Source: Nepenthes gracilis
Lineage: Eukaryota; Streptophyta; Magnoliopsida; Caryophyllales; Nepenthaceae
DNA: 64,000 nucleotides
Reading direction: 5' to 3'
NCBI GenBank assembly: GCA_033239525.1
Contig: BSYO01000015.1
Coordinates: 18,537,713 to 18,601,712, forward strand
Part shown: in pieces, positions 1-12,530 of the stretch
How positions within the stretch are numbered: the first letter of the stretch is position 1
How the letters are laid out: each line of letters starts with the position of its first letter
Notes under the pieces: generated by a model
What the model was told of the DNA's origin: nothing
The model's database searches: none
What the model saw: the letters and a program-made list of their open reading frames with translations, nothing else
Position numbers and translations under genes: made by a program

Positions 1-552
1 GTATTCGGGAGCCTCTCTTCCAGAGTGGAGACTCTGAGCTTATATAGATGGTAGGAGAGCCACCTTCCTTGGTCAAGGTGGCATGATCTTTTACCTGACA
101 ATGGCGGCCTTCTCTGAGTTGGTGGGCATGACTAGCGTGATCTGATGGATCTTTTTCTTCTGAACAGTGTAGCGGATATCCAGGTTATCTGCTCTCTTTC
201 ATGCTCTTGTGACCGTTTAGACTCTGATTTTGGCGCCGAATTCATTGCTACCTTTTTGGAGAAGATCAACTTTTAGGAAAGTGTGTAATCATAGAAAAGA
301 TCGTTGCTTTTTGTGTACGAGATCACCTGTTAAATTGGGTCTGGCCCACATCCGATTTACTGTATTTTTGGGCTTCCTGCTACAATACTTTCGGTCAATA
401 GAAGCGTTGACCGGTTTGAAAGAGCACTGTTGGCCGTTTGTTGTTCACCGGATGGTCAATGCGTTAAGCGTTGACTGTCTAACGTGCTTTGGGCCTTTCT
501 AGATTTTGGGCTGCTTTCTTATTGGGCCTGTCAGCCGTGGACCTACCCATCA
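1..552 (-). repeat. LTR fragment, Tat-type gypsy family, minus strand
   Basis: Read on the minus strand, this begins TGATGGGTAGG at position 552, close to the LTR start TGATGGGTAGTGG at 44859. It goes on through GGCCCAA-rich sequence and has a TATA-like box (tatata at 41-46). It runs off the left edge, so its end is unseen. No internal region or purine tract adjoins the 552 end, so it may be a solo or truncated LTR. The small ORF at 230-502 is not a gene. The family link rests on eye alignment. Confidence 0.45.
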
Positions 553-1039
553 ATATGAAATAAATTTAACAAATATAATCTAACATGATCATAGACAAAA
601 TTTATTAGATTTTACTCAAAATTTAAATAGAAGTAAATAAATAAAGGGTATCGATACTATTAAGTGTGGCCCAAGACGGGCTGGCCCAATGTAAATTTAA
701 TTTGAGGCTTAAATCCTAGCTGTACAATCGAAGAAGTAATGAAGCTAGTCAGAACAATCGAATAATAATTCTTTGGGGTCTTAACTAAAATGCTCAATCC
801 AAATGGTCGGCTACAAAAAAATCAAAGGATAATAATGAGTAAATAAATTATCCTATCTAGAAATGGCCAAAACGGTCTTACTATTAATAGTTAGATGATT
901 TTTTTATGAAATTAGAATGGCAGTTATATACCAAAAAATAATGCCTCCTAATAGTTACTTTGAAACGGTTTAATGTATGAATAGGGAAGCCAACCATAAA
1001 TACAACTCTTTTCAGACTAAGGTGGAAGAAAAAGTGAAA
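553..1039. other. AT-rich stretch without recognised feature
   Basis: No ORF of note and no gene homology seen. It may be the U3 part of the LTR remnant that ends at 1350, since a TATA-like cataaatac lies near 994, but no start could be fixed. Confidence 0.4.
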
Positions 1040-1350
1040 AAGGACACTCAAATATTAGAGTGCATCAAATGGAGCAAAGCCCTCCCAATTCACACTCATT
1101 TTCATCCTCTTTTTATTTACAATATTTATTTTTTAATATTTTTCTTTAAATAGAAAGATTACTAACTTAAGTGTTAGATGATATACTAGAAAGCGAATCT
1201 CATATACATATCACATTTGGTTCATTTTGTTGTGGTGTATAGGATATAAATTTAAAGTTTCAAAGATCGGACCCATTATTATTTGGACTTATTTGAAAAA
1301 ATACCTAACTCCATAATTCGTATGATATTCTAAATCTTGGAAGCGCATCA
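1040..1350 (+). repeat. Remnant of LTR 3' end, Tat-type gypsy
   Basis: This resembles the last 200 bases of the LTR ending at 33988. Both have a 'gaaagatt...taacttgagt/aagtgt' block, then a 'gatatat..aaagtgagtctc'-like stretch, and both end in GCATCA. After 1350 the primer binding site is not clearly kept, and no coding region follows. Confidence 0.4.
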
Positions 1351-1629
1351 GGTACAAATCATGCTATTTTATCCTCCCAATCATAATTAAACTTTTGTTT
1401 AAATTTTCTAAATTTTAGAAAGTTATTTATAAAAGGTAAAGTTTAAAGAATTTGTTTTTACATCAAATTTATAAAATTAGATTGAATATAAAATTCAAAA
1501 CTTAAAATTGAGATACAGAGATTGTACCCATCAGTATGTGTTCAATTTAGCAGAAAAGTTATACCTATGGGTTGTGAAATTTTTTTGGAATAAAAAGCAT
1601 TTTTCAAAAGTAAAAAGTGTAACGTTATA
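1351..1629. other. AT-rich stretch without recognised feature
   Basis: Nothing recognisable: no ORF and no clear repeat. It lies between an LTR remnant and a minus-strand LTR. Confidence 0.4.
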
Positions 1630-3303
1630 TGTCATGATCTCGGGTTAAAATATGTCTAATAATAATATTTTATACATTAAAAAAATTCCAACAAAATGCA
1701 ATAACAATCAACAAATTTTAAACCTGGACATGCAAATTAGATATACACAGGACCCAAAAAATCATAACCCGCATAGGACCTCATTAAATATAAATTTAGA
1801 TAATATAAAAATAATCTGCTATCCAAATCATAAGAGAGATAATTAAGTAATAACAACAGCTCATTTATATAATATATCCAATCCAACAAAATCTCAAAAT
1901 ATGATTCAAAGGTCCACATCCGGCTATACATAATATCCAAATACATTCTTGAGACCCGAAAATAAATTAAAACAAATATCCATACTCACCAATCAAATAT
2001 AGTTGTATCAGATCATGTCTGAATTCATATAAGTGTATCAAACCCATTAGTCTGAAGAGATAAATATGAAAACATGTGTCTAACTCAGTAAATATCAGTG
2101 TATATACAGGAAACTATATATATATATAATATGAGTCAATAATCAGAGAGGGGATCAAATAACATAAGCGAAGCATAAACAAATCACATAAATAAATCAA
2201 AGGGCAAATCATAGGGGTCCAAAATCAACAGAAAGTTTGAGGGTAGTCTCATACTCAAATCACAGTCTGTAACAAGTGGTCACATCGGGACACTCATAAC
2301 AAATCATGATTCAGAGTTAAATCTTATAATTAAATCATATCTCACAATAAATCATAATTTGATATTATATCCATGTGACACGTGTCCTGAACAATTAAAA
2401 TTCAGATCCAAATCTCATTCGAATAACAAAGGTTGAAAGGAAATCATATAAATTAAAACGTGTTTCAGGATAAGTCACATGTCTAAATGTACGAAACTAA
2501 CCCAAATTTCCATCAATGGGCAAAATCGATAAATCTTAAATTGAAATCCAAATATAAATCCATACTAAAATACAAAGTATGCACATAATAAAGAACTAAA
2601 GATTTTTTTTAAAAGACTAATTTGATGAAGGGTTATACATATTTTCGATAACCTTAGGTAAGAGCAAATGTAGTTTTGGCCAATATGCCAAGCCATCTAT
2701 GTATATTATTTTCCATAGATATGGAACGAGTTCACTATATTTAGTCACCCATAGTGTTAGATACAATCCTCAACTTCATCAAATATATTAGAACGTCCGA
2801 ATATATATACAATTTTTGTAGTTATCTTATAGCGGTTCTCATTTACAAAAAATAGGGTAGGCCCAATTATGAACAAAGCCTCTTCTTGCCGGTAGAATAG
2901 GAAGTAACATAATCACAAATTTTTCTATCGGAAAAAGGGTCTCCCCATTGGGAGAAGTGTCACAAATCATATATCCAAATCGGATCACATATCGAATTAT
3001 AAAGATAACAACTTTATCCCCAACATATGTATGTGTACCAATGCATGGTTTATGCAAGTTTTCATACCCATTTCCATATAAAATACTAATATAAAACATA
3101 TATGGACTCATATATTTATACTAATTTTTATAAAATCAACAGGATCTCCAAAAATCACAGAATATGAACAAAACTTTCAAATCGACCGGTAAATATTACA
3201 TGCATATTCATAGGAGTCAAAAAGGGTAGATAAAAATAATATACATGTATATAAAACCTTTAAAACGTAGACAAATATTATTAGACACGAAATCATTTTA
3301 TCA
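1630..3303 (-). repeat. LTR of type B, chromovirus, minus strand
   Basis: The reverse complement aligns by eye with the plus-strand LTR at 8718-10778. Shared blocks include the 'gtatactttgtatttttatatggattta' area (about 9785-9815 against 2560-2590) and the 'attaatggg...gatctgat' area (about 10350-10400 against 2010-2060). The proposed ends are TGATAAAATG (3303) and CATGACA (1630). I could not find matching 5-bp flanks, so the boundaries and solo status are unproven. ORFs inside it (1652-1846, 2839-3111) are spurious. Confidence 0.55.
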
Positions 3304-3415
3304 TAGTTGGTTGAGGTATTGACGTGAAATTTACGTCAAAATATTATTAAATAGTAATTTGGTTAATTAATAATTGGTTAAGAGTTAATTATGGATCGAA
3401 ATTCAAAATGTGACA
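3304..3415 (+). repeat. 3' end of a type A LTR
   Basis: This matches the last 110 bases of the LTR ending at 25845: gttgaggtattgacgtgaaa, then an AT-rich block with 'aattggttaagagttaatta', ending TGTGACA. A primer binding site follows, so this is the 3' end of a 5' LTR. The rest of that LTR is displaced or lost where the minus-strand type B LTR (1630-3303) abuts. Confidence 0.6.
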
Positions 3416-3418
3416 AAA

Positions 3419-3430
3419 TGGTATCAAAGA
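3419..3430 (+). other. Primer binding site (initiator tRNA-Met type)
   Basis: TGGTATCAAAG lies 3 bases after the LTR end. It is one base off the usual TGGTATCAGAG plant PBS, complementary to the 3' end of initiator tRNA-Met. The following leader (to 3499) matches the leader after 10782. Confidence 0.6.
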
Positions 3431-3494
3431 AGAGTCGTAAAGAGAGGTATTTTGGGCCAATTTTGGGAAGATAATTGATTGAATATTCTGCATG

Positions 3495-3499
3495 ATAGG
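3495..3499. repeat. Target-site duplication ATAGG (left)
   Basis: ATAGG directly precedes the solo LTR and is repeated at 5795-5799 directly after it. Confidence 0.85.
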
Positions 3500-5794
3500 T
3501 GTCATGTCCCATAAGCCGATATAAACACTTAATCAATATCAATTAATTAAACAACCATTAAATAATCTTTAGATATGCACTTCACGTCGATACTTTGTCT
3601 AACTTGAATATAACTAAATAAATACATTAGACCCATTAAGGTAATATCATCTGAAGCTATCTAATAAAATAAAATATAGCATTAGACCCATTACCCATCA
3701 TCCAAATGCTATCCGAACATAATATAATATAATTTACATTATCTAAAATTATTAAATGGCAATAATTATTATCAATTCATTAATCTAAAGTTCCCTTATT
3801 AGTTCGATCCTTCAATCCTATCTGTTTGACAAGGATTTGTGTATCTCATCTGAGGAGATTAGTAAAAATAGTAAGGGGTGAGTTAAAAACTCAGTAATGC
3901 ATAATATATATCAATAAATATGCATACTTTATATTTAAAAATATATTGGAAGGAATAGGGATCATGAGTGGATGCAATGACATGAATTTGTGTAGGAAAA
4001 ACTTACATAATGCATTTTTAGATTTCTTATCCTATTCTTTATTAATCTTAGCCATCAAAATACGCTTAAGTCATATTTTCATTAGGGATTTGAACTAGTA
4101 GGCTTTACCGACTAAATGAGCGATCAATTAAAACTCAGATTATATATATTTTTATACAATTAAATGTCATATCCTCCTATTTAAGACCTAGAGGTGGGCT
4201 GTCTATATATAACCCTATATAACCCTATAAATGGGGCTAGACGCCACTTCTTAATTAGCGGTTACATAGATTCGGATATCAATATTTCACTATAATATAC
4301 TAAAACATGCCAAAATATACTATCCACAGAATAATAACTTTGGTCTATTTTTTAACTTAGAAAAACTCCATACTTAGTTTCGTAATTCTTAGTTCTTACA
4401 CTTTTGAAAAATTTTTCATCATTTCTTTACATAATTGTAGAGTTTTTTTTTAATAATTTTGCATTTTCTTAGCTTAAGTAATTTCCTTAACAAGCATAAT
4501 TATTCTTTGCAACTCACATCAAAATTTAGTAATGACAGCGCAGAAAAATCAATTTGTGCATCATTTTAATGCAGAAAATCAGCTTGTCTATAATTTCAGT
4601 ATGTGTGTAGGACTTTACATGAAGTTCAAGTCAAATACACATAAATACAGTTCTTATAAGCCATCTATTTAATAATTTAAGGTATTTATATAGTCCTACA
4701 TGAATTGGAGACATGCAGAGCTAAAACATTTAGCAAGAATATTAAGAAATCAGCATGAGTGTAGAATTGCAAATGTTCTGATAATATACAATGTATAATT
4801 TAACATGTAATGACTTGTACTCAACAATTTATAGACATGCATGAATATTAGGTTCGAAATCCAGGCATGCAAGGACAAAATATCATGTTTTTAGACATAA
4901 AAAAGATTCAGTTTGTAAAATACAACAAAGATTATATGATATAGATACCTGGACATGAGTTCTTGATAAATTTCTTTAAAAAATTATGGTGAATCAACAT
5001 GTATATATGATCTGCACATAGTAGCTTTGAAATCTTAGCTTATACGACTATTAGAACAAGATTACTTGGAGAAATTGACAAGAAATCAACAATAAGTGAG
5101 AATGGAGCTTAAAGTGCATCTGCCTTAACTTAATTTATCCAAGTTCTCATTTTGATCGCCATGATTCGAGCTATTAGAACCTTCTCTCTCTTGTTCTCTC
5201 TTTTCTCCTCAACTCTTTCTCTTCCTCTCCAAATCGTCGTGAAAAATGGCAATTTTTGAGCGAAGGGGTCCTTATATAGTAAACCGGCATTTGAGCGCAG
5301 GTCGAGCGAGCATCAGACACGAGGTTCTGCTTTTGGAGCCTCAAGCACGACTTGGGAGGGGCTTGAGTGGGTGGGTTCTTATTTTCACATTGAGGGCGTG
5401 CTCATGGCAAGTGTTGGGTGGGCTTAAAACATAAAAGTTTCAGATTTTGCACCAATGGCGTGTCTCAGGTAGCCTAAAGCGCATGCTTGTACATTTGATT
5501 TCGAAATTCTACGTTGATGGGGGTGAGTAGGACACTGGTCGGGTGAGGCATGGAGCGAGCAGCTACTGGATTTTGCACCAATAGGGCACCTAGGGCTCGA
5601 GGATAGAGCAAGCCTCCTAAGTCGAAGGCCACTAGTTTTTGGGTCGAAGGAGGGCATTAGGTCGGCATCTGACCGAAATCACTCAAACCAAAATTTGACT
5701 CAATGACCTAAATTTTCTTATCCATTGACCTTAATTTTGATTATATTAACTTAATTAATTATAATTAATATAATTTAAAAACATAAGCCTTACA
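3500..5794 (-). mobile_element. Solo LTR (type A-like chromovirus), minus strand
   Basis: On the minus strand it starts TGTAAGGCTTATG (5794) and ends GGCTTATGGGACATGACA (3500), with TG..CA ends. It is bordered by the 5-bp duplication ATAGG. The reverse complement aligns along its length with the LTRs at 6814 and 23438: the 'aactaatataattaaaattaa' start, the GGCACTTGAGGCACGCC-like U3 block, and the GATAAACAA/CATCTGA-like block near 3810-3860. With it removed, the flanks join as 'gcatgatagg|cattgttta', matching the uninterrupted leader 'gcataataagtattgttta' at 10848. That shows an LTR-LTR recombination remnant in an older element. The ORFs at 5246-5434 and 5424-5657 are chance. Confidence 0.85.
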
Positions 5795-6465
5795 ATAGGC
5801 ATTGTTTATGATGGATATTGTTGGTTGATAATGTGTATCTTCAGTGTCTGGTTTGGACCAATGGATATGAATTTTAGACGGATTTAATTTTACTTGATAT
5901 ACTGATCTTTGATATTATTTTGGAAATAGATTGGTTGGTATGTTATCATACTACAATAGCCTATTTCAATAAGTCTTTTCAATTTTGCATTTTGGGTTAT
6001 AAATCTTTTGAGTTTTAAGGAAGAGTTGGAACGGAGGCAACAAGATTAATTTCAGTTTTATATGCGAATCATTTGATAAAAGATGAGTTCCAAATTTATT
6101 TAACATATGTGACTATATCTGCAAGTCATTCTGTGGCCATTGAGGATATCCTAATAGTGTGTAAATTTGAGAATATTTTTTCAAAGGAATTACCTCCTAA
6201 TCAAGTGATTGAATTACTATTGATGTTGTGTCAAGATTTGTATCGATTTTAAGAAATTGATTTTAAGAACTCCTTATAGAGTGGCCTCATCTGAATTGAG
6301 GGAGTTGAAGTAGCAATTGCAATATTAGTTAGAGAAAGGTTTTGTTCGGCCAAGTATTTTATCATGGGGTGCTCCAATGATTTTTGTAAAGAATGATAGA
6401 TCGATGAGGTTATGTGTAAATTATTGATAATTGAACAAGAGCACGGTCAAAAATAAGTCGAAGAG
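5795..6465 (+). pseudogene. Chromovirus pol remnant: protease to start of RT
   Basis: Shattered reading frames still show protease-linker and early RT text. An 'ILE-IDWL'-like piece lies near 5920-5940. 'LRTPYRVASSELREL', the segment before the RT fingers, lies near 6263-6310. 'KGFVRPSILSWGAPMIFVK' lies near 6330-6390, followed by an LCVNY-like piece. Stops and frameshifts occur throughout. At about 6455 the sequence jumps from the first RT motif straight to the integrase C-terminal region, so most of RT, RNase H and integrase are deleted. The element also lacks Gag. Confidence 0.7.
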
Positions 6466-6777
6466 GTGGCCTATATATTGGCTTTTTCTCTAAGTTTGGC
6501 AAATTGTCACAATGTGTTCTATGTTTCTATATTGAGAAAACATGTATACGATCCTTCGCATGTGATTGAGTTCAAACCGTTACAAATTGATAAGAATTTA
6601 TCTTATATTGAAGTTTTGGTTCAAATATTGGATAGTAAGGATCAAGTATTGAGAAACAAGACACTTCTGCTAGTTAAGGTGCTTTTGAGGTATCAATTAG
6701 TCGAGGAAACAACTCAGGAATGTAAGGAAGAAGTCTGGGAGAAATATCTTCATTTGTTTGAATTTCAAGGTACGTAA
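6466..6777 (+). pseudogene. Chromovirus integrase C-terminus and chromodomain remnant
   Basis: An open frame of 103 codons reads 'NCHNVFYVSILRKHVYDPSH', then a chromodomain-like tail (RNKTLLLVKVLLRYQ, then EEVWEKYLHLF). It matches the intact-looking chromodomain at 19911-20189. In chromoviruses this domain directs integration to heterochromatin. Here the key aromatic context W is lost ('LLRYQ' where the relative has 'LWKNH'), and the fragment is joined to early RT by a deletion, so it cannot work. The ATG is not a true start. Confidence 0.75.
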
Positions 6778-6799
6778 ATTTTAAAAATAAAATTTTTAT

Positions 6800-6813
6800 A
6801 AGGAGGGAAAAAA
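6800..6813 (+). other. Polypurine tract
   Basis: aaggagggaaaaaa immediately precedes the LTR start at 6814. It corresponds to aaagaggggagaa before 23438 and is the usual primer for plus-strand DNA synthesis. Confidence 0.6.
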
Positions 6814-8717
6814 TATAATGGTCAAGTATTTGATTTATGGTAATTTTGATTGAATAAACTAATATAATTAAAATTAAAGTCAAAAGATGTGTAAAGTTAG
6901 GTTAAAGAGTCGAAATTCAACTGGATTGCTTCTAGTTTGGGGATGTCTAACCGGCACTTGAGGCATGCCCGTTCATGAAAAGCAAATTGCCCAATGCCTG
7001 ATGGAGGCTTGACCTCTGCTCGAGCACCCAAAGCCATGGGTTTAGCACTAGAGGCACGCCCGAGTAGCACTCAAGCACTATAGTCCAAACCCTCAACACA
7101 CGTGGTGCACCCCAGCCGGCGCTCATGTATCACTCAATATATAAGGAGACCTCCGTCACATTTTTTTGTCATTTTTTCAGAGTTTTAAGGGAGAAGTGAG
7201 AAGCAAATGAGGAGAAGAGAGTGAAGAAGAGTGAGAAAGCCAAAGAAATCTAAATTAAGTGAATCAAAGCTAGAAATTGGTAAGAATTAAGTTAAGACAA
7301 GTGTATTATTAGCTTTTTTTCTCTTGTTACTATTCTTTGCTAAACTCCTTGAACAATTCTTGTTTCATTGCTCATACATATCTTAATTTTCGAAGCTATA
7401 ATAATATTATTTAATTTGCATGTGTAATTTTCTTTATTTTGTTATAAAAATATATGAATTACATGTCTATACTACAGTATATTATATAACTTTGCTAAAT
7501 TCTGTAATATCTCTTCATGTATGTTCTGATTTTATAATATATTATTCTCCTATATTTGAATTTTGTTTATAAGTTCTTGTATGTCTAAAAATTAAATTAA
7601 AGCCCCCCGTATGTGCTAGAATTTTACATAAATGTTTTGCTTGTTTATCCATAAAATAAATTGTTGAAAATCTTGGAGGTTGCTAATTTTTTCTGTACTG
7701 TTTGCTGAATTTTTCTGCAATAAGTTATTAAGAACATTTCTGCATGTCAAATATATGGAAATAGCCTCTACTTGTTTCTGTAAAATCAAGTAAAGTTCCT
7801 TCGTATGGTCAAAACTTTAGTAAAGTCTATTACATTTACTAAATTATGTATTGTTGCTGAGTTTCTTGCATGTTTGCTAAAATTTTCTGCACTTAGTAGC
7901 TAATTTAGCATTTCCTAATTTTAAACTATCAGGGTTAAGTTACTATAAAATGTTTAAGTATAAAATGACAGAATTTAAAAAAAAAAAACTCTACAATTAA
8001 GTCAAGAATTATCATTACTTTATCAAGGAGTGAGTAAATTAAAAAGTATGAAAAAAGTGTAGAATTTTTTTAAGAATTGCATTGGACCATGATTAAATTT
8101 CAGTGGGTAATATATTATGATATGTCTTACTATATTATAGTGGTATATCAAGGTTTGAACATATTATCCATAGGTGAGAAGTGGTGTTCGATCTCATCTA
8201 CAGGATTATATGTATAACAACCCACATATGGATCTTGAATAATAGTGTACAGCATTTGGTTATATGTAAACAAATATAACCCAAATTTTGATTGTCCGCT
8301 TATTTAGTTTTAGGCCTACTGGCCTTTAATCTCTAAGAAAATCAGATTTTAACATGTTTTAACTAGAAAAATTGAATAATAATATGATAAGAATTTTGAA
8401 TATGTATAAACTAAATTTCCTATACAAGTCTTAAGAAAATTCAATGTCATTGCATTCAATCATGATTTATAATCCTTTTTATATGTTTTAGATGTAAATT
8501 ATATATGATCATTTGTTATACAATATGTCTTACTGAGTTTTTAATTTATTTATTACTCTATTTTATTAACTCTTTAAATGAGATATATATAAGTTTATCG
8601 GATAAACAAGAATAAAGAATGATTGTGTTGGAGAGCCCATCATTTGAGTTTAAGCAATGTTTAATGTAGTTTTATGGTTATGGACATAATTTAGAAAGTT
8701 CTAAAATGTTAATATAA
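6814..8717 (+). repeat. LTR of type A, truncated at its 3' end
   Basis: It aligns with 23438-25300: a common start TATAATG/TATAATA (decayed TG), the U3 block GGCACTTGAGGCATGCCC, a TATA box in 'caatatataaggagacct' (about 7135-7155), then AT-rich R/U5. The match stops near 8717 at 'gttctaaaatgttaatata', where type B sequence begins, so about 500 bases of the 3' end are missing. It is the 3' LTR of the element whose debris lies at 3416-6813. Confidence 0.7.
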
Positions 8718-10778
8718 TACCCAATTTTCATTTGATATATTTTGATAATATGTCTTATTTTTGGCTATTTTTAATGCATTGAGTTAATAATATATTGAAA
8801 AATTTTTAAAGAAATTCGGATTAGTGAGTTGGCACTTGAAGCATGCCGAAGTGGTGCCTAAGAGTTGTTTTCTGTGGGCTTAAGCAAGAGGCACGCCCAA
8901 GGGCCGTGCTCGTGCACCGAAAGCCGTTGGCTTGGCACTTGAGGTGGTGCTCAAGTGCCGGGTTGCCTTTATAAGTAGTTCCAACGGCACTATGTGGGCA
9001 TTTGCATGGGAGAAAGGAAGAGAGGAGAGAGAAATAAGAAAATTGATAGATTAGAACATTCTTTTGTTAGATTTATTTGGTATGAAATTAATGTATATAT
9101 CTGTAAGTCCTTTCCTTGGTCTCTTTCAATATCTGATAAATTTTGTATATATTTTGGAGGTTTAATGTTCATGCATATTCTTTTTATTTAGCCTATTTAT
9201 TTTCTTTGTATATATATAATATTTTTATCAATTATTTGGGAGTTTTGCTCAAATTTTGCAAGTATTTGTGAATTTTAGGTATTTTTATGAAAAATAGATA
9301 AATATTTGAGATTATATATTTATGTATTAGTATATTTTTATTGAAAAAGTAATAAAAATCTGCATAGGCTATGTATAAGTACTCATGTATTGCTGCCTAG
9401 GGATTGAGGTTACTACCATAGTGATATGATTTGATATGTGATTTGTAACACCTTTTCTGGTGGAAAAATATTTATGATTCTCTTTTTTGCCGGCAGAAAA
9501 AAGGTTTTATTTATAGATAAACCACCTCGTTTGTATTTTAATAAGAACTATTATAAGCGAATTAAACAAAAAATTAATATATTCAGACATCCTAATATAT
9601 ATACCAAACTTGAGAATTACACCCAAAGTCACAGTTGACAAAATATAGTAAGTACATTCCTTATTTATTGGAGGTAGAGTATATAGATAATTTTACCCAT
9701 GGGTCAATATAATAGTTGATATGACTTAAGACTATTGAAAGTTTGTGTAACCCTTCATTAAGTTAATCAGATAGTCTTTAATTCTCTAATTTTATGTATA
9801 CTTTGTATTTTTATATGGATTTATATTTAAACTTCAATTTAAGATTCATCGGTTTGCCTCGAGTTGTGATTTGGTCAGTCTTGTATATTTGGATATGTAA
9901 TTTGTCCAAAAATATGTTTTGATTAATATGATTTTATTCCAACCTTTGTTTATTCATATGTAATTTGGATTCGAAGTTTGTTTTATTTAGTATACATTTC
10001 ATATAGATTATGATTCGATTTGGATTATGTGATTTGACTTTCGGTCATGATTTATTATAAGCACGTCTTGATGTGACTATATTTTAATTCAAATTATGAT
10101 TTGAGTACGAAATTACATTTATAACATTTGATATTAGATTATAATTCGGATTTATGATTTGACTTTTGATATTAGGTTTTTAAATTTATGATTTGACTTT
10201 TGATATCAGATTTTCAGATTTATATCTTTTATCTATTTTTGAATATGTTTATGGACCATTCCTTTGATTTCGGACACTATTATTTGTTATATTTATAATA
10301 TTGATACTTATTAAATTTTAAACTCACATTTTATTTCTTATCTTTTTAAATTAATGGGATTGGATATATTGTAGGAGTTTGGACGAGATCTGATCGCGCT
10401 TCATCATTCGGTGAGTTTAGTTTTATTTTCAGCCTGGATATTTATTTAATGTGTATTGGGTCTTGAGTTTGGTCAAATGTAGGCCTTTAGTTTTGCATTG
10501 AGAAGAGTTGGTTGGTTATATATTAGGCTTTATGTTATGGTTTGTCACTTTCCTTATGATATTTATGGAGAAATCGTATGTATTATACTGTTTAGACGGT
10601 TGTCCAATGAGGTCATATAATTGGGTTTTGGATTCTATTTGTTATTATTCTTGGATGATAAAATTTTAAGATTCATTTGCTTGTCACTCCCACGTTTGAA
10701 ATTTGGTTATATTATTTTTAAATTTTTAAATTTTGTGAATTAAAATTATTTGACCTATTTTGGTCTAAATTTGTGATA
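8718..10778 (+). repeat. LTR of type B, chromovirus
   Basis: This is related to type A in the U3 block (ggcacttgaagcatgccg at 8831, a TATA-like cctttataagtag near 8966) but otherwise different. It matches the minus-strand LTR at 1630-3303. It ends AAATTTGTGATA just before a primer binding site, so it acts as the 5' LTR of the old element that follows. Its start at the junction with the type A LTR is approximate. Small ORFs here are chance. Confidence 0.6.
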
Positions 10779-10781
10779 GAA

Positions 10782-10793
10782 TGGTATCAGAGA
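10782..10793 (+). other. Primer binding site (initiator tRNA-Met type)
   Basis: TGGTATCAGAGA starts 3 bases after the LTR end at 10778. The leader that follows is shared with the element at 3416-3499/5795. Confidence 0.75.
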
Positions 10794-11300
10794 AGAGTCA
10801 TAAGGATATGTATTTTATGTCATTTTGGGTAAATAATTGATTAAATATTTTGCATAATAAGTATTGTTTATAGCATATACTAGGAATTCGGATTGTGGAG
10901 GTTTAGTTTCAAATCGAGAAGATGATTACTTAGCTATGATGGGTTGCAAGAGCAACATAATAGACCATATGCTCTAACGATAGGATGAGGATTTAGTTGT
11001 ATAAGAAGGATGGTTGAGCAAGGGTAAGGTAAAACACCTTTTGATCAATTTTAGAGAAAGCCTATTCCAAAGTTTTTGGAAAGTTTTGATCCGATAAAGG
11101 CTGATGTTGTGCATTTTTGGTGTCCGATTTAGGTCTATGGATATGAATTATTGGTAGATTTAATTTTACTTAATATACCGTAATTTAATGTCATTTTGGG
11201 GATAGATTGGTTAGTGTACTATCACTCAAGTGTGGATTATTTTAGTAAGATGGTTTTTGTTTTGTATCCTAGGTTGCAAGTCTTTTGAGTTTTGAGGAAG
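10794..11300 (+). pseudogene. Old chromovirus leader, Gag scrap and protease remnant
   Basis: Leader sequence runs to about 11040. A Gag scrap ('SFDPIKADVVHFW', about 11080-11120) is joined directly to the C-terminal protease part ('VILGIDWL' near 11190-11215, then 'YHSSVDYFSKMVF'). The active-site DSG region and most of Gag are missing, so an internal deletion is likely. Stops interrupt the frame. Confidence 0.6.
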
Positions 11301-12080
11301 AATTGGAAGGGAGACAACAAGAATGCTCCCAGCTTTGCATGTTTGTTGTTTGATGAAGAATGAGTGCCAATCCTATTTGGCATATGTGACCACATTTGGG
11401 AGTTGTTTGTGGCCATTAAAGATATTTTGATAGCATGTGAATTCAATGATATCTTTCTAGAAGATTTGTCTGGATTATTTCCTAATTGGGAGATTGAGTT
11501 TGTTAGTGAGGTTGAGTTGGGATCAACACTGATTTTGAAGACTCCGTATAGAATGACCCCATCTAAATTAAAGGAATTGAAGCAACAATAGCAAGATTTG
11601 TTGAAGAAGGGTTTTATTCGGTCGAGTGTTTCGTTATGGGATACTCTAGTGTCATTTGTGAAGAAGAAAGATGGATCGATGATGTTAGGTATGAATTTTT
11701 AAAAATTGAATAAGATCACGATTAAGAATAAGTATCCCTCCCAAGAATAGATGATTTGTTTGATCTATTGTAAGGAGCTCAAATGTTTTCCAAGATCAAT
11801 CCGCGATTGGGGTATCATTAGTTTCAGATTAAGTAGGAGGATGTGCCTATGACAGCTTTTAAGATGATGTATGAAAATTATAAATTTCTAGTGATATCTT
11901 TTGGGTTAATGAATGTGTCGGCATCTTTTATGAATTCAATGAATTAATTTTTTTAGTTATACTTAGATCAGTTTGTGGTGGTCTTTATTAATGATATTCT
12001 AATTTATTCAAGAAGTTTTGAGAAGTATGAGACCCATTTGAGGACTATATAGTAAATTTTAAGGAAAATACAGTTGTGTG
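11301..12080 (+). pseudogene. Old chromovirus reverse transcriptase remnant
   Basis: The frames give the linker 'FNDIFLEDLSGLFPNWEIEF', then 'TPYRMTPSKLKELKQQ' and '[11 protein letters not shown]'-like text. Further on come 'FSKINPRLGYH'-like, 'VISFGLMNVSASFM'-like and 'VVVFINDILIYSRS'-like segments. The FIDDIL catalytic motif reads FINDIL, losing one metal-binding aspartate. At least six stops or frameshifts are present. Confidence 0.75.
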
Positions 12081-12530
12081 CGAAATTGATAAAATGTGAA
12101 TTCTGATTGATGCTAAATCGGCATCAATTTTGTCGATCCACAATGAATTAGGAGGATTTGTGGTGTATTGTGATACTTTTAAGACATGTTTGGATTGCGT
12201 ATTGATATAGTATGGTCGAGTGATTGCTTATGGGTTAAGGCGGTTGAAAGTCTATGAATAGAATTATCCCCCTTATGATTTAGAGTTAGCGGCTATGATT
12301 TTTGCGTTGAAAATTTGGGGGCACTATTTGTATGGAGAGAAATTTGTGGTATATTTAGATCGTTAGAGTTTGAAATATTTGCCTTCATAGAAGGAGTTGA
12401 ATATGTGACAGCGTAGGTTGATGGATTTGTTAAAGGATTATAATTGTGAGATCTAGTATCAGTCGAAGAATGGGATATGGTTGTCGATACTTTGACTCAT
12501 AAGTTTTGGGTTTGATGACCCATTTGATGA
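12081..12530 (+). pseudogene. Old chromovirus RNase H remnant
   Basis: Recognisable pieces include 'GGFVVYCDTFKTCLDCVL', 'RVIAYGLRRLKVYE', 'DLELAAMIFALKIWGHYLYG' and a broken 'YLDR*SLKYL'. They match the RNase H of the younger copy (17967-18740) but carry stops. The segment between RT and this domain is shortened. Confidence 0.75.

Noticed and set aside
5246..5657. Two small ORFs near 5.2-5.6 kb
   Set aside because: They fall in the U3 block of the solo LTR.
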